Assembly: GCA_902765395.1 (NCBI GenBank)
Contig: CACWZP010000016.1
Coordinates: forward strand, 1 to 64,000
Direction: 5' to 3'
DNA from: an uncultured Eubacteriales bacterium
GTDB taxonomy: Bacteria > Bacillota > Clostridia > Christensenellales > Aristaeellaceae
Length of the DNA stretch: 64,000 bases
The first letter of the stretch is position 1, and every line of letters begins with the position of its first letter. The notes under the pieces are model-generated. The model saw only the letters and a program-made list of their open reading frames with translations, searched no databases and was not told the DNA's origin. The position numbers were made by a program, and so were the translations under genes. Shown here piece by piece: positions 41,381-48,824 of this stretch.

Positions 41381-41501
41381 AAGAGTTGAGAGTGGAGTTG
41401 TGGTGGAAATCCTTCGGATTTCTTCTTATTCGACACGGAACCTGTCAGCTTATCGCGTCAGCCACTGGCTTTATCTAAACTCTTAACTCTAAACTCTATA
41501 T
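41381..41501. repeat. Heptamer inverted repeat between kinase and cysteine desulfurase
   Basis: AAGAGTTGAGAGTGGAGTTG at the left and TAAACTCTTAACTCTAAACT at the right, built of AGTTTAG/AGTTAAG/GAGTTGA units. The right arm contains the TAG stop of the cysteine desulfurase gene on the minus strand. A small hairpin GAAATCC/GGATTTC lies inside. Confidence 0.75.
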
Positions 41502-42586
41502 ACTCCTTCCATGATCTCCGCCGCGGTGCGGAGGTCTTTTTCCGCGGTGCCGCGGCCGATGCTGACGCGGATGACCCGGGCGGCGTCGGCTTCCGACAGA
41601 CCCATGGCCCGGTAGACGTGGCTGACGGCGGCCTCCCGGCTGGCGCAGGCGGCCCCGCCGGACACCTCCACGCCCCTCGCGTCCAGCGCGGCGATGGCCT
41701 GCTCGGAGGTGAGCCGGGGCATCAGCAGCGCGGCCACGCCCGGCAGCCGCGGCGCGCCTTCGCCCAGCAGACGCGCGCCGGGGACGCGCCGCCCAATTTC
41801 CTCTATAAAGGCATCCAGCAGCGCAGCCTCCCGCGCGGCCTCCTCATTCATGTCCGTTAGGGCGATCTCCGCCGCCGCGCCCAGCCCCGCGATGGCGGGC
41901 AGGTTCTCCGTTCCGGCGCGCCGGCCCAATTCCTGCCCGCCGCCGAGGATCAGCGGCGGCACGCTCACGCCCTGCCGGACGTACAGCGCCCCGACGCCCC
42001 GGGGGCCGCAGAACTTGTGGCCGGACAGGGTGAGCACGTCCGCGCCCAGAGCCTTCACGTCCACGGGGATGTGGCCCGCGGCCTGCACCGCGTCGCAGTG
42101 CAGGGGGATGTGCCGATCCCGGGCGATGGCGGCGATCTGCGCGACGGGCTGGATCACGCCGGTCTCGTTGTTGGCCAGCATCACCGAGATCAGCCGCGTG
42201 TCCGGCCGCAGCGCCCGGGCCACCGCCTCCGGGGACACCCGGCCGTCCGCGTCCGGGGCCGCCAGCGTAACCTCTTTGCAGATGGATTTCGCCGCGTTCA
42301 GCACCGAAGCGTGCTCGATGGCGGACACCACCGCGTGGCCGCCCCGGGCGATGAGCAGCGCCTGGTTGTTGGCTTCGCTGCCGCCGGAGGTGAAAGTGAT
42401 CTCCTGGGGCGTCGCGCCGATGAGCGCCGCCACCGACTGCCGGGCCTTCCGCAGCGCCCTGCGGGCCGCGCCGGCCCCGGAATAGGCCGCCGAGGGATTT
42501 CGCCAGCTGTCCCGCATGCACCGGGTCATCTCTTCGACGACCCGCCCGTCCGTGGGCGTCGTTGCGGCGTGGTCGAGGTAGATCAT
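41489..42586 (-). CDS. Cysteine desulfurase (NifS/IscS-like)
   Basis: 365 residues, class V PLP aminotransferase: opening MIYLDHAATTPTDGRVVEEM, SGGSEANNQALL, ANNETGVIQPV, PLP lysine in TLSGHKFCGPRGVGALYV, and catalytic Cys in VEVSGGAACASREAAVSHV. Removes sulfur from cysteine as a persulfide for iron-sulfur or thio-tRNA synthesis. No iscU or mnmA is adjacent. An extended -10 box (TGGTATAAT at 42617-42612 on the minus strand) lies just upstream. Confidence 0.93.
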   Translation of the reverse strand: MIYLDHAATTPTDGRVVEEMTRCMRDSWRNPSAAYSGAGAARRALRKARQSVAALIGATPQEITFTSGGSEANNQALLIARGGHAVVSAIEHASVLNAAKSICKEVTLAAPDADGRVSPEAVARALRPDTRLISVMLANNETGVIQPVAQIAAIARDRHIPLHCDAVQAAGHIPVDVKALGADVLTLSGHKFCGPRGVGALYVRQGVSVPPLILGGGQELGRRAGTENLPAIAGLGAAAEIALTDMNEEAAREAALLDAFIEEIGRRVPGARLLGEGAPRLPGVAALLMPRLTSEQAIAALDARGVEVSGGAACASREAAVSHVYRAMGLSEADAARVIRVSIGRGTAEKDLRTAAEIMEGVYRV

Positions 42587-42611
42587 GCGCTCGCCTCCGT
42601 GGTTTTTTCAT

Positions 42612-42620
42612 ATTATACCA
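42612..42620 (-). promoter_or_regulatory. Extended -10 promoter of the cysteine desulfurase gene
   Basis: TGGTATAAT on the minus strand, 26 bases before the ATG, without a clear -35 box. GGAGGCGAGCGC follows as ribosome binding site. Confidence 0.65.
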
Positions 42621-42730
42621 CAGCTGAGGGGATTGGGAAACAGGGAATCGCGGGCGCCGCGCCCTTGCAGCGGCGCCGCGGCGCAAGGCACTCCCCTGCC
42701 CCGGCCCTTCCCCGCATGCCGGAAATATGG

Positions 42731-42985
42731 TATAATAAGGATTAGCGAACCGGCTGCATGAAGTGCGGCGGTTGCGCGATTCGCCGGAAGCCCGAAGGGA
42801 TTACGGTGAAAATCATGGTATAATAAGGATTAGCGAACCGGGCCTAAGGCCGGTTGCGCGGGTCGGCGGCTCCCGCAGGGAAAGACGCCGACAATCATGG
42901 TATAATGATTAGGCAACGGCCCCGAAGGGGCGTTGGCCGGATCGGCGGGCCCCAAAGGGCAGCACGGCGACAATCAAGGTATAAT
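42731..42985 (+). repeat. Three tandem two-hairpin elements framed by four GGTATAAT boxes
   Basis: TATAAT occurs at 42731, 42819, 42901 and 42980 (steps 88, 82, 79), each preceded by GG (the first three by ATGG, an extended -10). Between them lie elements C1 42740-42814, C2 42828-42896 and C3 42907-42975, each starting GATTAG and ending AAATC or CAATC. Each holds hairpin 1 (AACCGG.../...CGGTT or AACGGCCCC/GGGGCGTT) and hairpin 2 with inner CCC-NNN-GGG and outer stems TTCGCCG/CGGTGAA, GTCGGCG/CGCCGAC, or a one-mismatch version in C3. Stem bases change together, so structure is conserved. The array fills most of the 436-base gap before the YjbR-like gene and could act as tandem promoters with structured leaders. 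Confidence 0.85.
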
Positions 42986-43022
42986 GATTTATAATTCCAC
43001 AGAGGCACGGGAGGCGGAACCC

Positions 43023-43397
43023 ATGGACATCAGCGAACTGACCCGGCACATATGCGATGCCTACGGCGCGGAGGCGGAATACCTGTTTCGGCACTACCCG
43101 GAGCTGTGCGTGTTCCGGCGGCCGGACAACCGCAAATGGTTCGCCGCGGCCAAGCCCATCCCCCGGCGCAGCCTGGGCCTGGAACAGGACGGCGAGGTGG
43201 AGATCCTCAACGTGAAGTGCGACCCGATCCTGCTGGGCTCCCTGCGGGGCAAGGGCGGCTTTCTCCCGGCCTGGCACATGAACAAGGATAACTGGGTCAC
43301 GGTGCTGCTGGACGGCACGGTGGAGGATCGGGAGATCGAAGGTCTCATCGCCATCAGCTACGACCTCACCGCACCGAAGCCCCGCGGGAAAAGGTGA
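43023..43397 (+). CDS. MmcQ/YjbR family protein
   Basis: 124 residues: ELTRHICDAYGAEAEYLFRHYPELCVFRRPDNRKWFAAAKPIP, EVEILNVKCDPILLGSLRGKGGFLPAWHMNKDNWVTVLLDGTV, and EIEGLIAISYDLTAPK, a full-length match to the YjbR/CyaY-like fold, a presumed DNA-binding family without a defined role. GGGAGGCGG precedes ATG 43023. It is the only gene downstream of the tandem element array and may be driven by its GGTATAAT boxes. Confidence 0.9.
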   Translation: MDISELTRHICDAYGAEAEYLFRHYPELCVFRRPDNRKWFAAAKPIPRRSLGLEQDGEVEILNVKCDPILLGSLRGKGGFLPAWHMNKDNWVTVLLDGTVEDREIEGLIAISYDLTAPKPRGKR

Positions 43398-43413
43398 TCT
43401 CCCAAAACCAAAC

Positions 43414-43453
43414 GCCCGGTTTTGAGCTGGAATCAGCGGCTCAAAAACCGGGC
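43414..43453. terminator. Long hairpin between convergent genes
   Basis: GCCCGGTTTTGAGC pairs with GCTCAAAAACCGGGC (one bulge) around an 11-base loop, followed by TTATTCTGT. Serves as shared terminator for the YjbR-like gene and the convergent SH3 protein gene. Confidence 0.8.
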
Positions 43454-43529
43454 TTATTCTGTAAGGCGTTCTGTTGCGTTTCATACCTGCCGCTTAAGCG
43501 CGGCAGCAGTTGACCGCGGGCGCCGCCCG

Positions 43530-44483
43530 CTATTTGTGCGCCCACCTGTAGGCGCGCTCGATGGACTGCTGGTGATACTTGTTCTCCTTGCTGGAGGCGT
43601 GGGTCCAGCTGCCACACATGTGCAGGCAGAACTGGCCGTTGTAGTTGTTGCCGCGGATCGTCTGGTCGCCGTGGGGCTTGGTGTTGATGCCGCAGGCCAC
43701 GTACTTGCCGCCGGCCTTCAGGATCACGGCGTGGCTGTCCCAGGAGAACTTGCCCTTGGCCACGCGCAGCAGCTTGGCGGTATCGGCGGCGGTGGCAGGC
43801 TCCACGTCGGCGTGGTAATGGCCGCCCATGCGCTTGATCTTCAGCTCGATGCCGGTGTCGATGTCGTAGATGTAGCCGTACTGGCCCTTGCGGAGCACAT
43901 TCTGGCCAGCCCCGAACCAGCTCATCTTCACGACCTTGCTCTTCCAGGACTTGCTGCTCTTCTTGGCAGTGGTCTTCTTGGCGGCAACCTTGCTCTTGCT
44001 GACGCAGCTGGCCTTGATATAGCCGGTGGCCGAGCCGCTGGCGTTCTGCACCTTGTAATAGCTGCCGCTCTTACCCACCACATACACCTTGGTGTTCCTG
44101 GAGATGGAGCGCCGGGCGGAGCCGGAGGACGCGCTCTTGTACACGTAGGTGTTCTTGCTGGCGTAGCCCGCGGTGCGCTTGGCGGCCTTCTTGCTGGTGG
44201 ACTTCGACGCGGAAGACGTCTTCGACAGGTACTTGGTGGGCATATAGCCGGTCTTGCCGCTCACCTTCACCTTGGCCCAGCTACCCTTGACGGCGGTCAC
44301 CGTCACCTGGGTGCCCTTCTTCATGCTCACGTGCTTGGCGGAGCTGGAGGCCGACTTGTAGATCTTCGCCGAGGAGGAATTGACCTTGGCCTTCACCGAT
44401 TCCGCCATCGCCGGGGACAGCACCGCCAGCGCCAGCACCAGGATCAGGGCCAGGCAGATCATCTTTTGTACGCGCCGCAACAT
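43530..44483 (-). CDS. Secreted SH3-repeat protein with conserved His/Asp-rich C-terminal domain
   Basis: 317 residues. Signal peptide (about 1-27), two bacterial SH3 domains (about 30-87 and 105-165) joined by Lys/Ser-rich linkers, then a 130-residue domain: KMSWFGAGQNVLRKGQYGYIYDIDTGIELKI, GGHYHADVEPATAADTAKLLRV, SWDSHAVILKAGG, NGQFCLHMCGSWTH. The regularly placed HxHxD, S-x-H and FCLHM...TH residues look like a hydrolase centre; the domain recurs in clostridial SH3 proteins but I know no assigned activity. Located outside the cell, wall-bound. TM-type hydrophobic stretch is only the signal. Confidence 0.75.
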   Translation of the reverse strand: MLRRVQKMICLALILVLALAVLSPAMAESVKAKVNSSSAKIYKSASSSAKHVSMKKGTQVTVTAVKGSWAKVKVSGKTGYMPTKYLSKTSSASKSTSKKAAKRTAGYASKNTYVYKSASSGSARRSISRNTKVYVVGKSGSYYKVQNASGSATGYIKASCVSKSKVAAKKTTAKKSSKSWKSKVVKMSWFGAGQNVLRKGQYGYIYDIDTGIELKIKRMGGHYHADVEPATAADTAKLLRVAKGKFSWDSHAVILKAGGKYVACGINTKPHGDQTIRGNNYNGQFCLHMCGSWTHASSKENKYHQQSIERAYRWAHK

Positions 44484-44731
44484 ATTGGTTCACCTTTTCT
44501 ATCAGATTTTAAAATCTGGTATCATTATATTACAAAAGTATTTCAAAATGTGTGAAGTCCTTAAAATGTCCCTTCATATTCCCATGCTCGTCGCAATATT
44601 TCCAGGTGTTGTCCATTTTTCCAAGAAAATGCAATATAGATATGTTACAAAATTATATTATCAGGCAGGCATGGCTGGCGCAGGCCCCCCCGACGCAACG
44701 CTCCCGTTTCCTCTTCCCTGCTGCCGCCTCC

Positions 44732-44823
44732 CCGGGCGGGCGGCGCAACGCCGCCCCTACAGAAGCATGGCAGCCACCAATCCCGCTTCGTTCTCCCCCG
44801 GGCGGGCGGCGCAACGCCGCCCT
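44732..44823. repeat. Two GGGCGGGCGGCGCAACGCC repeats
   Basis: The word GGGCGGGCGGCGCAACGCCG followed by CCC occurs at about 44735 and 44800, 65 bases apart; GGCGGCGCAACGCC is itself a palindrome around CAAC. Related words are at 35042 and, reversed, 48629-48648 inside an SH3 gene end. The rest of the 44484-45035 gap is AT-rich near 44510-44680 (leader of the SH3 gene) and has a promoter near its right edge. Confidence 0.7.
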
Positions 44824-44940
44824 TCAGCGACAGCAAGACGGCCCAGATACCGCCCCTACCGAATTTGCGCCAGCCACATTCCCTACTCCCTCTTCCCTAC
44901 TCCCTAAATTAGACTTTTTCTCGAAATCCGCCCGCAGGAT

Positions 44941-44969
44941 TTGACGATTCGCGCCCGGATATGTATAAT
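44941..44969 (+). promoter_or_regulatory. Promoter TTGACG-17-TATAAT
   Basis: TTGACG at 44941-44946, 17-base spacer, TATAAT at 44964-44969. Drives the small membrane protein gene 67 bases further on. Confidence 0.88.
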
Positions 44970-45035
44970 AGAGGTGTATATGAACCAGCGTGTACCGGTC
45001 GTTTCGACGGCCGTCCCTATGAGAGGAGCTTTATC

Positions 45036-45323
45036 ATGGCGAAAACAAGCAAAAAGCAGCCTTCGGTGCTGAACTGGATGGGGTCGCTGATCCTGTACGC
45101 CATTCCCGGCGTCAACCTGATCTTCCTGATTCTCTCCGCGATCTTCGCGAAGTCCACCAGCAAGCGCAGCTTTGCCGTGGCCGGCATCCTGCTGATCATC
45201 CTGTGCGCGCTGCTGACGTTCGCGGCCTTCGCCATTTTCCCGGAATTCTTCACCCGGCTCACCGAGGCCATGCGTCAGGCGGCCCACCCCGCCCCCGTGG
45301 GCGAGATCATCCCCGTGGCGTAA
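45036..45323 (+). CDS. Small two-helix membrane protein
   Basis: 95 residues: polar start MAKTSKKQPSVLNWMG, membrane helices at about 16-37 (SLILYAIPGVNLIFLILSAIFA) and 46-70 (FAVAGILLIILCALLTFAAFAIF), polar end. No family recognised. ATG 45036 follows GAGAGGAG; strong promoter before and perfect terminator after, so it is a monocistronic expressed unit. Confidence 0.8.
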   Translation: MAKTSKKQPSVLNWMGSLILYAIPGVNLIFLILSAIFAKSTSKRSFAVAGILLIILCALLTFAAFAIFPEFFTRLTEAMRQAAHPAPVGEIIPVA

Positions 45324-45333
45324 AAAAGGCAGC

Positions 45334-45367
45334 AAAATGGAGCCATCCGTTTGGATGGCTCCATTTT
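45334..45367. terminator. Perfect 15-bp bidirectional terminator
   Basis: AAAATGGAGCCATCC, loop GTTT, GGATGGCTCCATTTT. A-run before and T-run after make it work for both convergent genes. Confidence 0.93.
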
Positions 45368-45381
45368 CGTGCCCACAAGGT

Positions 45382-46119
45382 TTATTTCATCAGATTCTCC
45401 ATAAATTCCTCGAAGTGCTTTGCCTTCAGCTTGGTATCGCGCACGTTCGTGGTCTTTTCGCCGAGGCTGTCGGAAAACACCCAGTTGTCCCAGAAGAAGC
45501 GGCCGCTCGCCACATCGTAGACATACGCCGTCGCCTGCTCCTGCATGGACCTCTCGTGCACGCCGCCCTCCGTCCAGTAGTCGACCCTGTTCGGATTGCG
45601 GCGCAGCCAAAAGCAGAGCGTTTTAAAGGCGTCCGGGTCGCCCTCGTCCGGCCATTTTTCGTCCTTCACCCGGCCCACGCGGGTCACGCCCGCAACAAAG
45701 GGCCGCTCGTTTTCGTCCACGCCCAGCTCCAGGATCATGCAGGGCATCTGCGCGCGCACTCCCTCAGGCTTTTCAGAGCCCGCGGCGATCTCGTAGTAGA
45801 CGCTTCGAATACCGTTGCCCTCGGCGTCCGTCTGCCCGGTGTAGTCGCCCTCCACAACCCGGAGCGTCATGTCGTCCAAAACCTGCTGAACCAGCGGGTT
45901 CTGGCGCGCCTTGTCCAAATTGCCATTTCGCCAGACGGCGCTCTGGCTGGTAGACACCGCAACGATGACAGCCATGCCGCCCAGGACCGCCAGAAACACC
46001 AGGGCTTCCAGTCCGTTGCGCGGCCTGCCCTGCTTGCGCAGTCGGGCGAAGATCACCTCAGCCGCCACGAGAATCACCGCCAATGCGAAGATAAGGATTA
46101 TCTGCAGCGTATTACTCAT
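45382..46119 (-). CDS. Unrecognised membrane protein, 245 aa
   Basis: Two N-terminal membrane helices (about 5-24 and 38-56) separated by a short basic loop, then a soluble domain (KARQNPLVQQVLDDMTLRVVEGDYTGQTDAEGNGIRSVYYEIAAG, TLCFWLRRNPNRVDYWTEGGVHERSMQEQATAYVYDVASGRFFWDNWVFSDSLGEKT). No motif identified. The soluble part probably lies outside. Follows yhaM on the same strand after 64 bases and may be its co-transcribed neighbour. Confidence 0.72.
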   Translation of the reverse strand: MSNTLQIILIFALAVILVAAEVIFARLRKQGRPRNGLEALVFLAVLGGMAVIVAVSTSQSAVWRNGNLDKARQNPLVQQVLDDMTLRVVEGDYTGQTDAEGNGIRSVYYEIAAGSEKPEGVRAQMPCMILELGVDENERPFVAGVTRVGRVKDEKWPDEGDPDAFKTLCFWLRRNPNRVDYWTEGGVHERSMQEQATAYVYDVASGRFFWDNWVFSDSLGEKTTNVRDTKLKAKHFEEFMENLMK

Positions 46120-46183
46120 CGTCGACTCCTCCTGATTGCGTCGAACCTGCGGGCTTAAAGGCGATGGCGGCTGGCCGCTGCTT

Positions 46184-47152
46184 TTACTCGTCCGCCTCCT
46201 CGGCCTCGGCGGTCTCCTTCCGCCGGTACAGCTTCCGATCCAGCGACCAGATGCGCTCGGTAAAGCCGCCGGGCACCGCCGCGGTCAGGGCGCGGTTCAT
46301 CTCGAAGATGCGGGCGTCCAGCAGGTCCAGCACGTGCAGCACCTCCGCCTCGGGGAACATGGGCGGCTTGGGGCTGCCGTACTCCGGCAGGTCGTGGTGG
46401 GAGAGCACCATGTGCTCCAGCATCATCAGCAGCTCCTGCCGCACGCCCAGCTCCCGCCCGCAGCGGTCCAGCTCCGCCACGCCGCGCACCAGGTGGCCCA
46501 CCAGCATGCCGTCGGCGGTGTAGTCGCTGACCATGCCGATCTCGTCGGCGTCCATCTCGCCGATCTTGCACAGGTCGTGCAGGATCACGCCCGCCGCCAG
46601 CAGCTCCGCGTCCAGCGTGGTGTAGATCTTGCAGATGGCCGAGGCCGCGCGCAGCATGGTGCTGGTGTGGTGCAGCAGGCCCGAGCGCTCCGCGTGATGC
46701 AGCTTCGAGGCCGCCGGGTAGTAGGTCAGCTTGTCGCCGCACTCCTCCAGCCGCTTCAGCACCAGCGCCTTCAGCTGGGAATCGGAGAAGGCGTCCACCT
46801 TGTTGAGGATGTAATCCAGCATCTGGCTCGGCGGATAGGGCGCGCAGGGCGTGAGCACGTCCATGTCGTAATCGTCGTCCTCGGTGGCCGGGCGCAGCTT
46901 GTCCACGCGCAGCTGGGGCCGGCCGTTGTACTCCAGCATCATGCCGCGCACGCGCACCGCCTGGGCCACGGGCGGCGGCGGGGTCAGCCCGTCCCACATC
47001 TTGGCGTTCACCTCGCCGGAGATGTCGCACAGCGTCATGTCCAGGTACTTGCCGCCGTTGGAGCTGGTCCGCTGGGCCGCCGCGCGCACCAGCAGGAACC
47101 CGTCGAACACCTGCCCCTTGATCATCGCCGTCAACTGCGGCTGCTGCTTCAT
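46184..47152 (-). CDS. yhaM: 3'-5' exoribonuclease YhaM (OB fold plus HD domain)
   Basis: 322 residues. N-terminal OB-like nucleic-acid domain (GKYLDMTLCDISGEVNAKMWDG), then an HD phosphohydrolase domain: HHAERSGLLHHTSTMLRAASAIC, LLAAGVILHDLCKIGEM with the HD pair, and VLSHHDLPEYGSPKPPMFPEAEVLHVLDLLDARIFEM, as in YhaM/Cbf1. It degrades single-stranded RNA and DNA from the 3' end. Acidic tail. A very good promoter precedes it. Confidence 0.92.
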   Translation of the reverse strand: MKQQPQLTAMIKGQVFDGFLLVRAAAQRTSSNGGKYLDMTLCDISGEVNAKMWDGLTPPPPVAQAVRVRGMMLEYNGRPQLRVDKLRPATEDDDYDMDVLTPCAPYPPSQMLDYILNKVDAFSDSQLKALVLKRLEECGDKLTYYPAASKLHHAERSGLLHHTSTMLRAASAICKIYTTLDAELLAAGVILHDLCKIGEMDADEIGMVSDYTADGMLVGHLVRGVAELDRCGRELGVRQELLMMLEHMVLSHHDLPEYGSPKPPMFPEAEVLHVLDLLDARIFEMNRALTAAVPGGFTERIWSLDRKLYRRKETAEAEEADE

Positions 47153-47188
47153 GCCATCCGCCCCCTCGTGTCAGATTATGCTGGTTTT

Positions 47189-47217
47189 ATTGTAGACGCT
47201 CGGCGCAGGGCTGTCAA
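47189..47217 (-). promoter_or_regulatory. yhaM promoter TTGACA-17-TACAAT
   Basis: Minus strand: TTGACA (47217-47212), 17 bases, TACAAT (47194-47189), 36 bases before the yhaM start. Confidence 0.9.
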
Positions 47218-47237
47218 TATGAAATTCTGATTTTGCC

Positions 47238-47266
47238 TTGCTTCCGGCGCAGAAGTGATTTATAAT
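47238..47266 (+). promoter_or_regulatory. Promoter TTGCTT-17-TATAAT
   Basis: TTGCTT at 47238-47243, 17 bases, TATAAT at 47261-47266, with a second TATAAT at 47270. Drives the pair of membrane genes to the right; divergent from yhaM. Confidence 0.85.
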
Positions 47267-47299
47267 ACCTATAATAACACATCCTGTTCGGAGGCCCCT

Positions 47300-47989
47300 A
47301 TGCCCGACACGAAATTCTCCCTGCCCGCGCTGCGGGAGCACATACGCAGATACTTCTGGATCTACCTGGTCGGCATCGCCGTCTGCCTGGTCGGCACCAG
47401 CGTGCTCTGGACCACCACCGAGCCCCGCGCCGCCATCGACGAGACGGTGCTGGTGTTCCTGGCGGACGGCTACGCCAATCCCGCGCCGCTGGCCCCCATC
47501 GCCAAGGATATGCTGGAGGAGACCCAGCCCTTCGACGCAAAGCTGAAGGAGGTGGACTTCCAGCACCTGATGTACCAGGAGGACGACTACACCAGCACCA
47601 TGGTGCTGCTCACCCGCCTGTCCGTGGGCGAGGGCGACGCCTTCCTGGCCTGCCAGGCGGTGATGGACTCGCTGGTGCAGTCGGAGGCGCTGGTGGACCT
47701 GACGGAGTACGTGGAGGCCGGCTGGCTGGCGGAGTACGGCCTGGAGCCCTACATCGCCGAGTATTCGGACGAGGAGACCGGCGAGAGCTATACGCTGATG
47801 GCCGGGCTGAAGCTGGACAGCGTGACGGCGCTCAAGGAGTCTGGCGCGTTCCTCAGCGACGGGGCGTATCTGTGCGTCACCATGAACGGCGGCAACATCG
47901 AAACCACGATGAAGGCGCTGGAGGTCATGATGCGGGACTTGACGGAGGGCAAATATGCACAGCCAGAAAATACAGAACCGGCAGCCTAA
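47300..47989 (+). CDS. Unrecognised membrane-anchored protein, 229 aa
   Basis: Cytoplasmic start MPDTKFSLPALREHIRRYF, one membrane helix (about 20-39), then an acidic extracellular domain (ETVLVFLADGYANPAPLAPIAKDMLEET... to MEVMMRDLTEG). The domain has alternating helix and strand like a small solute-binding or sensor fold; no family identified. The gene's end overlaps the next gene by 35 bases, an unusually long overlap in another frame. GGAGG is 6 bases before ATG 47300. Confidence 0.75.
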   Translation: MPDTKFSLPALREHIRRYFWIYLVGIAVCLVGTSVLWTTTEPRAAIDETVLVFLADGYANPAPLAPIAKDMLEETQPFDAKLKEVDFQHLMYQEDDYTSTMVLLTRLSVGEGDAFLACQAVMDSLVQSEALVDLTEYVEAGWLAEYGLEPYIAEYSDEETGESYTLMAGLKLDSVTALKESGAFLSDGAYLCVTMNGGNIETTMKALEVMMRDLTEGKYAQPENTEPAA

Positions 47990-48446
47990 GGGGCTGCAGG
48001 GCGTGGGCCTGGTGGTGCTGATCGCGCTGGCCGCCATCGCAGGCTCGGCGTTCTTCACGCGGCTGCAGCCCCGCCTGGGCGCGACGGCCTCACTGCTGTT
48101 CATACTCTACGGCTGCGCCATCGCCTGGTTCCTGCTGAACTGGTACGCCATGAGCTTCATCTACACCTCCACCGACGACGTGCTGCGCGTGTGCCGGTCC
48201 TACGGCAAGCGGGAGCGGTTCATGGTGGATGTGTGGCTGAACCAGGTGATCTCATACGGCACGCTGGAGGAGGTCAAGCAGCGCTGCCCGGACGCCGGCG
48301 TGGCCCAGGCCACCCGCGCCCAGTGCGAATTGGAGCCCCTCGCCCTGGCCTACCGGCAGGAGGGCAAGACGCGCATCCTGGTCATCCAGCCGGATGAGGA
48401 CATGCGAAAGCACCTGATCGGGGCGATCAAGGGGAATATGAAATGA
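47955..48446 (+). CDS. Unrecognised two-helix membrane protein, 163 aa
   Basis: Basic start MHSQKIQNRQPKG, membrane helices at about 18-36 and 44-64, then a cytoplasmic-looking domain (DDVLRVCRSYGKRERFMVDVWLNQVISYGTLEEVKQRCPDAGVAQATRAQCELEPLALAYRQEGKTRILVIQPDEDMRKHLIGAI), resembling a PH-like domain. GGAGGG precedes ATG 47955 inside the previous gene, so the two are coupled and probably form a complex. Confidence 0.72.
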   Translation: MHSQKIQNRQPKGLQGVGLVVLIALAAIAGSAFFTRLQPRLGATASLLFILYGCAIAWFLLNWYAMSFIYTSTDDVLRVCRSYGKRERFMVDVWLNQVISYGTLEEVKQRCPDAGVAQATRAQCELEPLALAYRQEGKTRILVIQPDEDMRKHLIGAIKGNMK

Positions 48447-48480
48447 TTATATCGCTGCTGCTCATCCGCAGGGCGGCTGG

Positions 48481-48566
48481 CCGCCAAAAAGAGCCGTTCC
48501 TCGGGTCCCCTTCTTGGAAACTGTTTCCAAAGGGGAACCGGGGAACTTTTTTTCGGCGGCATGGTT
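48481..48566. repeat. Palindromic bidirectional-terminator repeat, copy 2
   Basis: CCGCCAAAAAGAGCCGTTCC... pairs with ...GGGGAACTTTTTTTCGGCGG around TTGGAAACTGTTTCCAA. Ends with CATGGTTTCA, as does copy 1. Lies exactly between the convergent membrane gene and the SH3 gene. Confidence 0.8.
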
Positions 48567-48824
48567 TCAGAACAGAACGCCCAGCGATGAGGGATCAGCG
48601 AGCATCGGGATGCATATAAGCTGATGTAGTGGCGGCGTTGCGCCGCCCAAAAACCTCCCCCACACCCATCCGTCCAGCCCGTTCCACTCCACGGCCAGCC
48701 AGCCGCCATCGACCGCGCCGGTTACAGTGAGGCATTCACCGCGCCTGGCCAGGCCCAGCGGCGCGGCACCGGCATCCGGTGCACGCCGCACGAAGGCATT
48801 TCGCGCCAGGCGCACCGCAGTCAC
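48567..48824 (-). CDS. Small single SH3-domain protein, GTG start
   Basis: 85 residues. The SH3 domain VRLARNAFVRRAPDAGAAPLGLARRGECLTVTGAVDGGWLAVEWNGLDGWVWGRFLG fills residues 3-59. The end (GGATPPLHQLICIPMLADPSSLGVLF) is encoded by a GGCGGCGCAACGCC-type repeat and flanking DNA, so the original stop was probably lost by repeat insertion. The GTG start overlaps the chaperone-like gene's stop (GTGA), so both are translated together. No signal peptide, so the SH3 domain may act in the cytoplasm, in a virion-like particle, or after lysis. Confidence 0.7.
   Translation of the reverse strand: MTAVRLARNAFVRRAPDAGAAPLGLARRGECLTVTGAVDGGWLAVEWNGLDGWVWGRFLGGATPPLHQLICIPMLADPSSLGVLF

Noticed and set aside
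42731-42985. Tandem tRNA-like genes
   Set aside because: Units of 69-75 bases are tRNA-sized, but there are only two hairpins, no T-arm GTTCRA word and no acceptor pairing.
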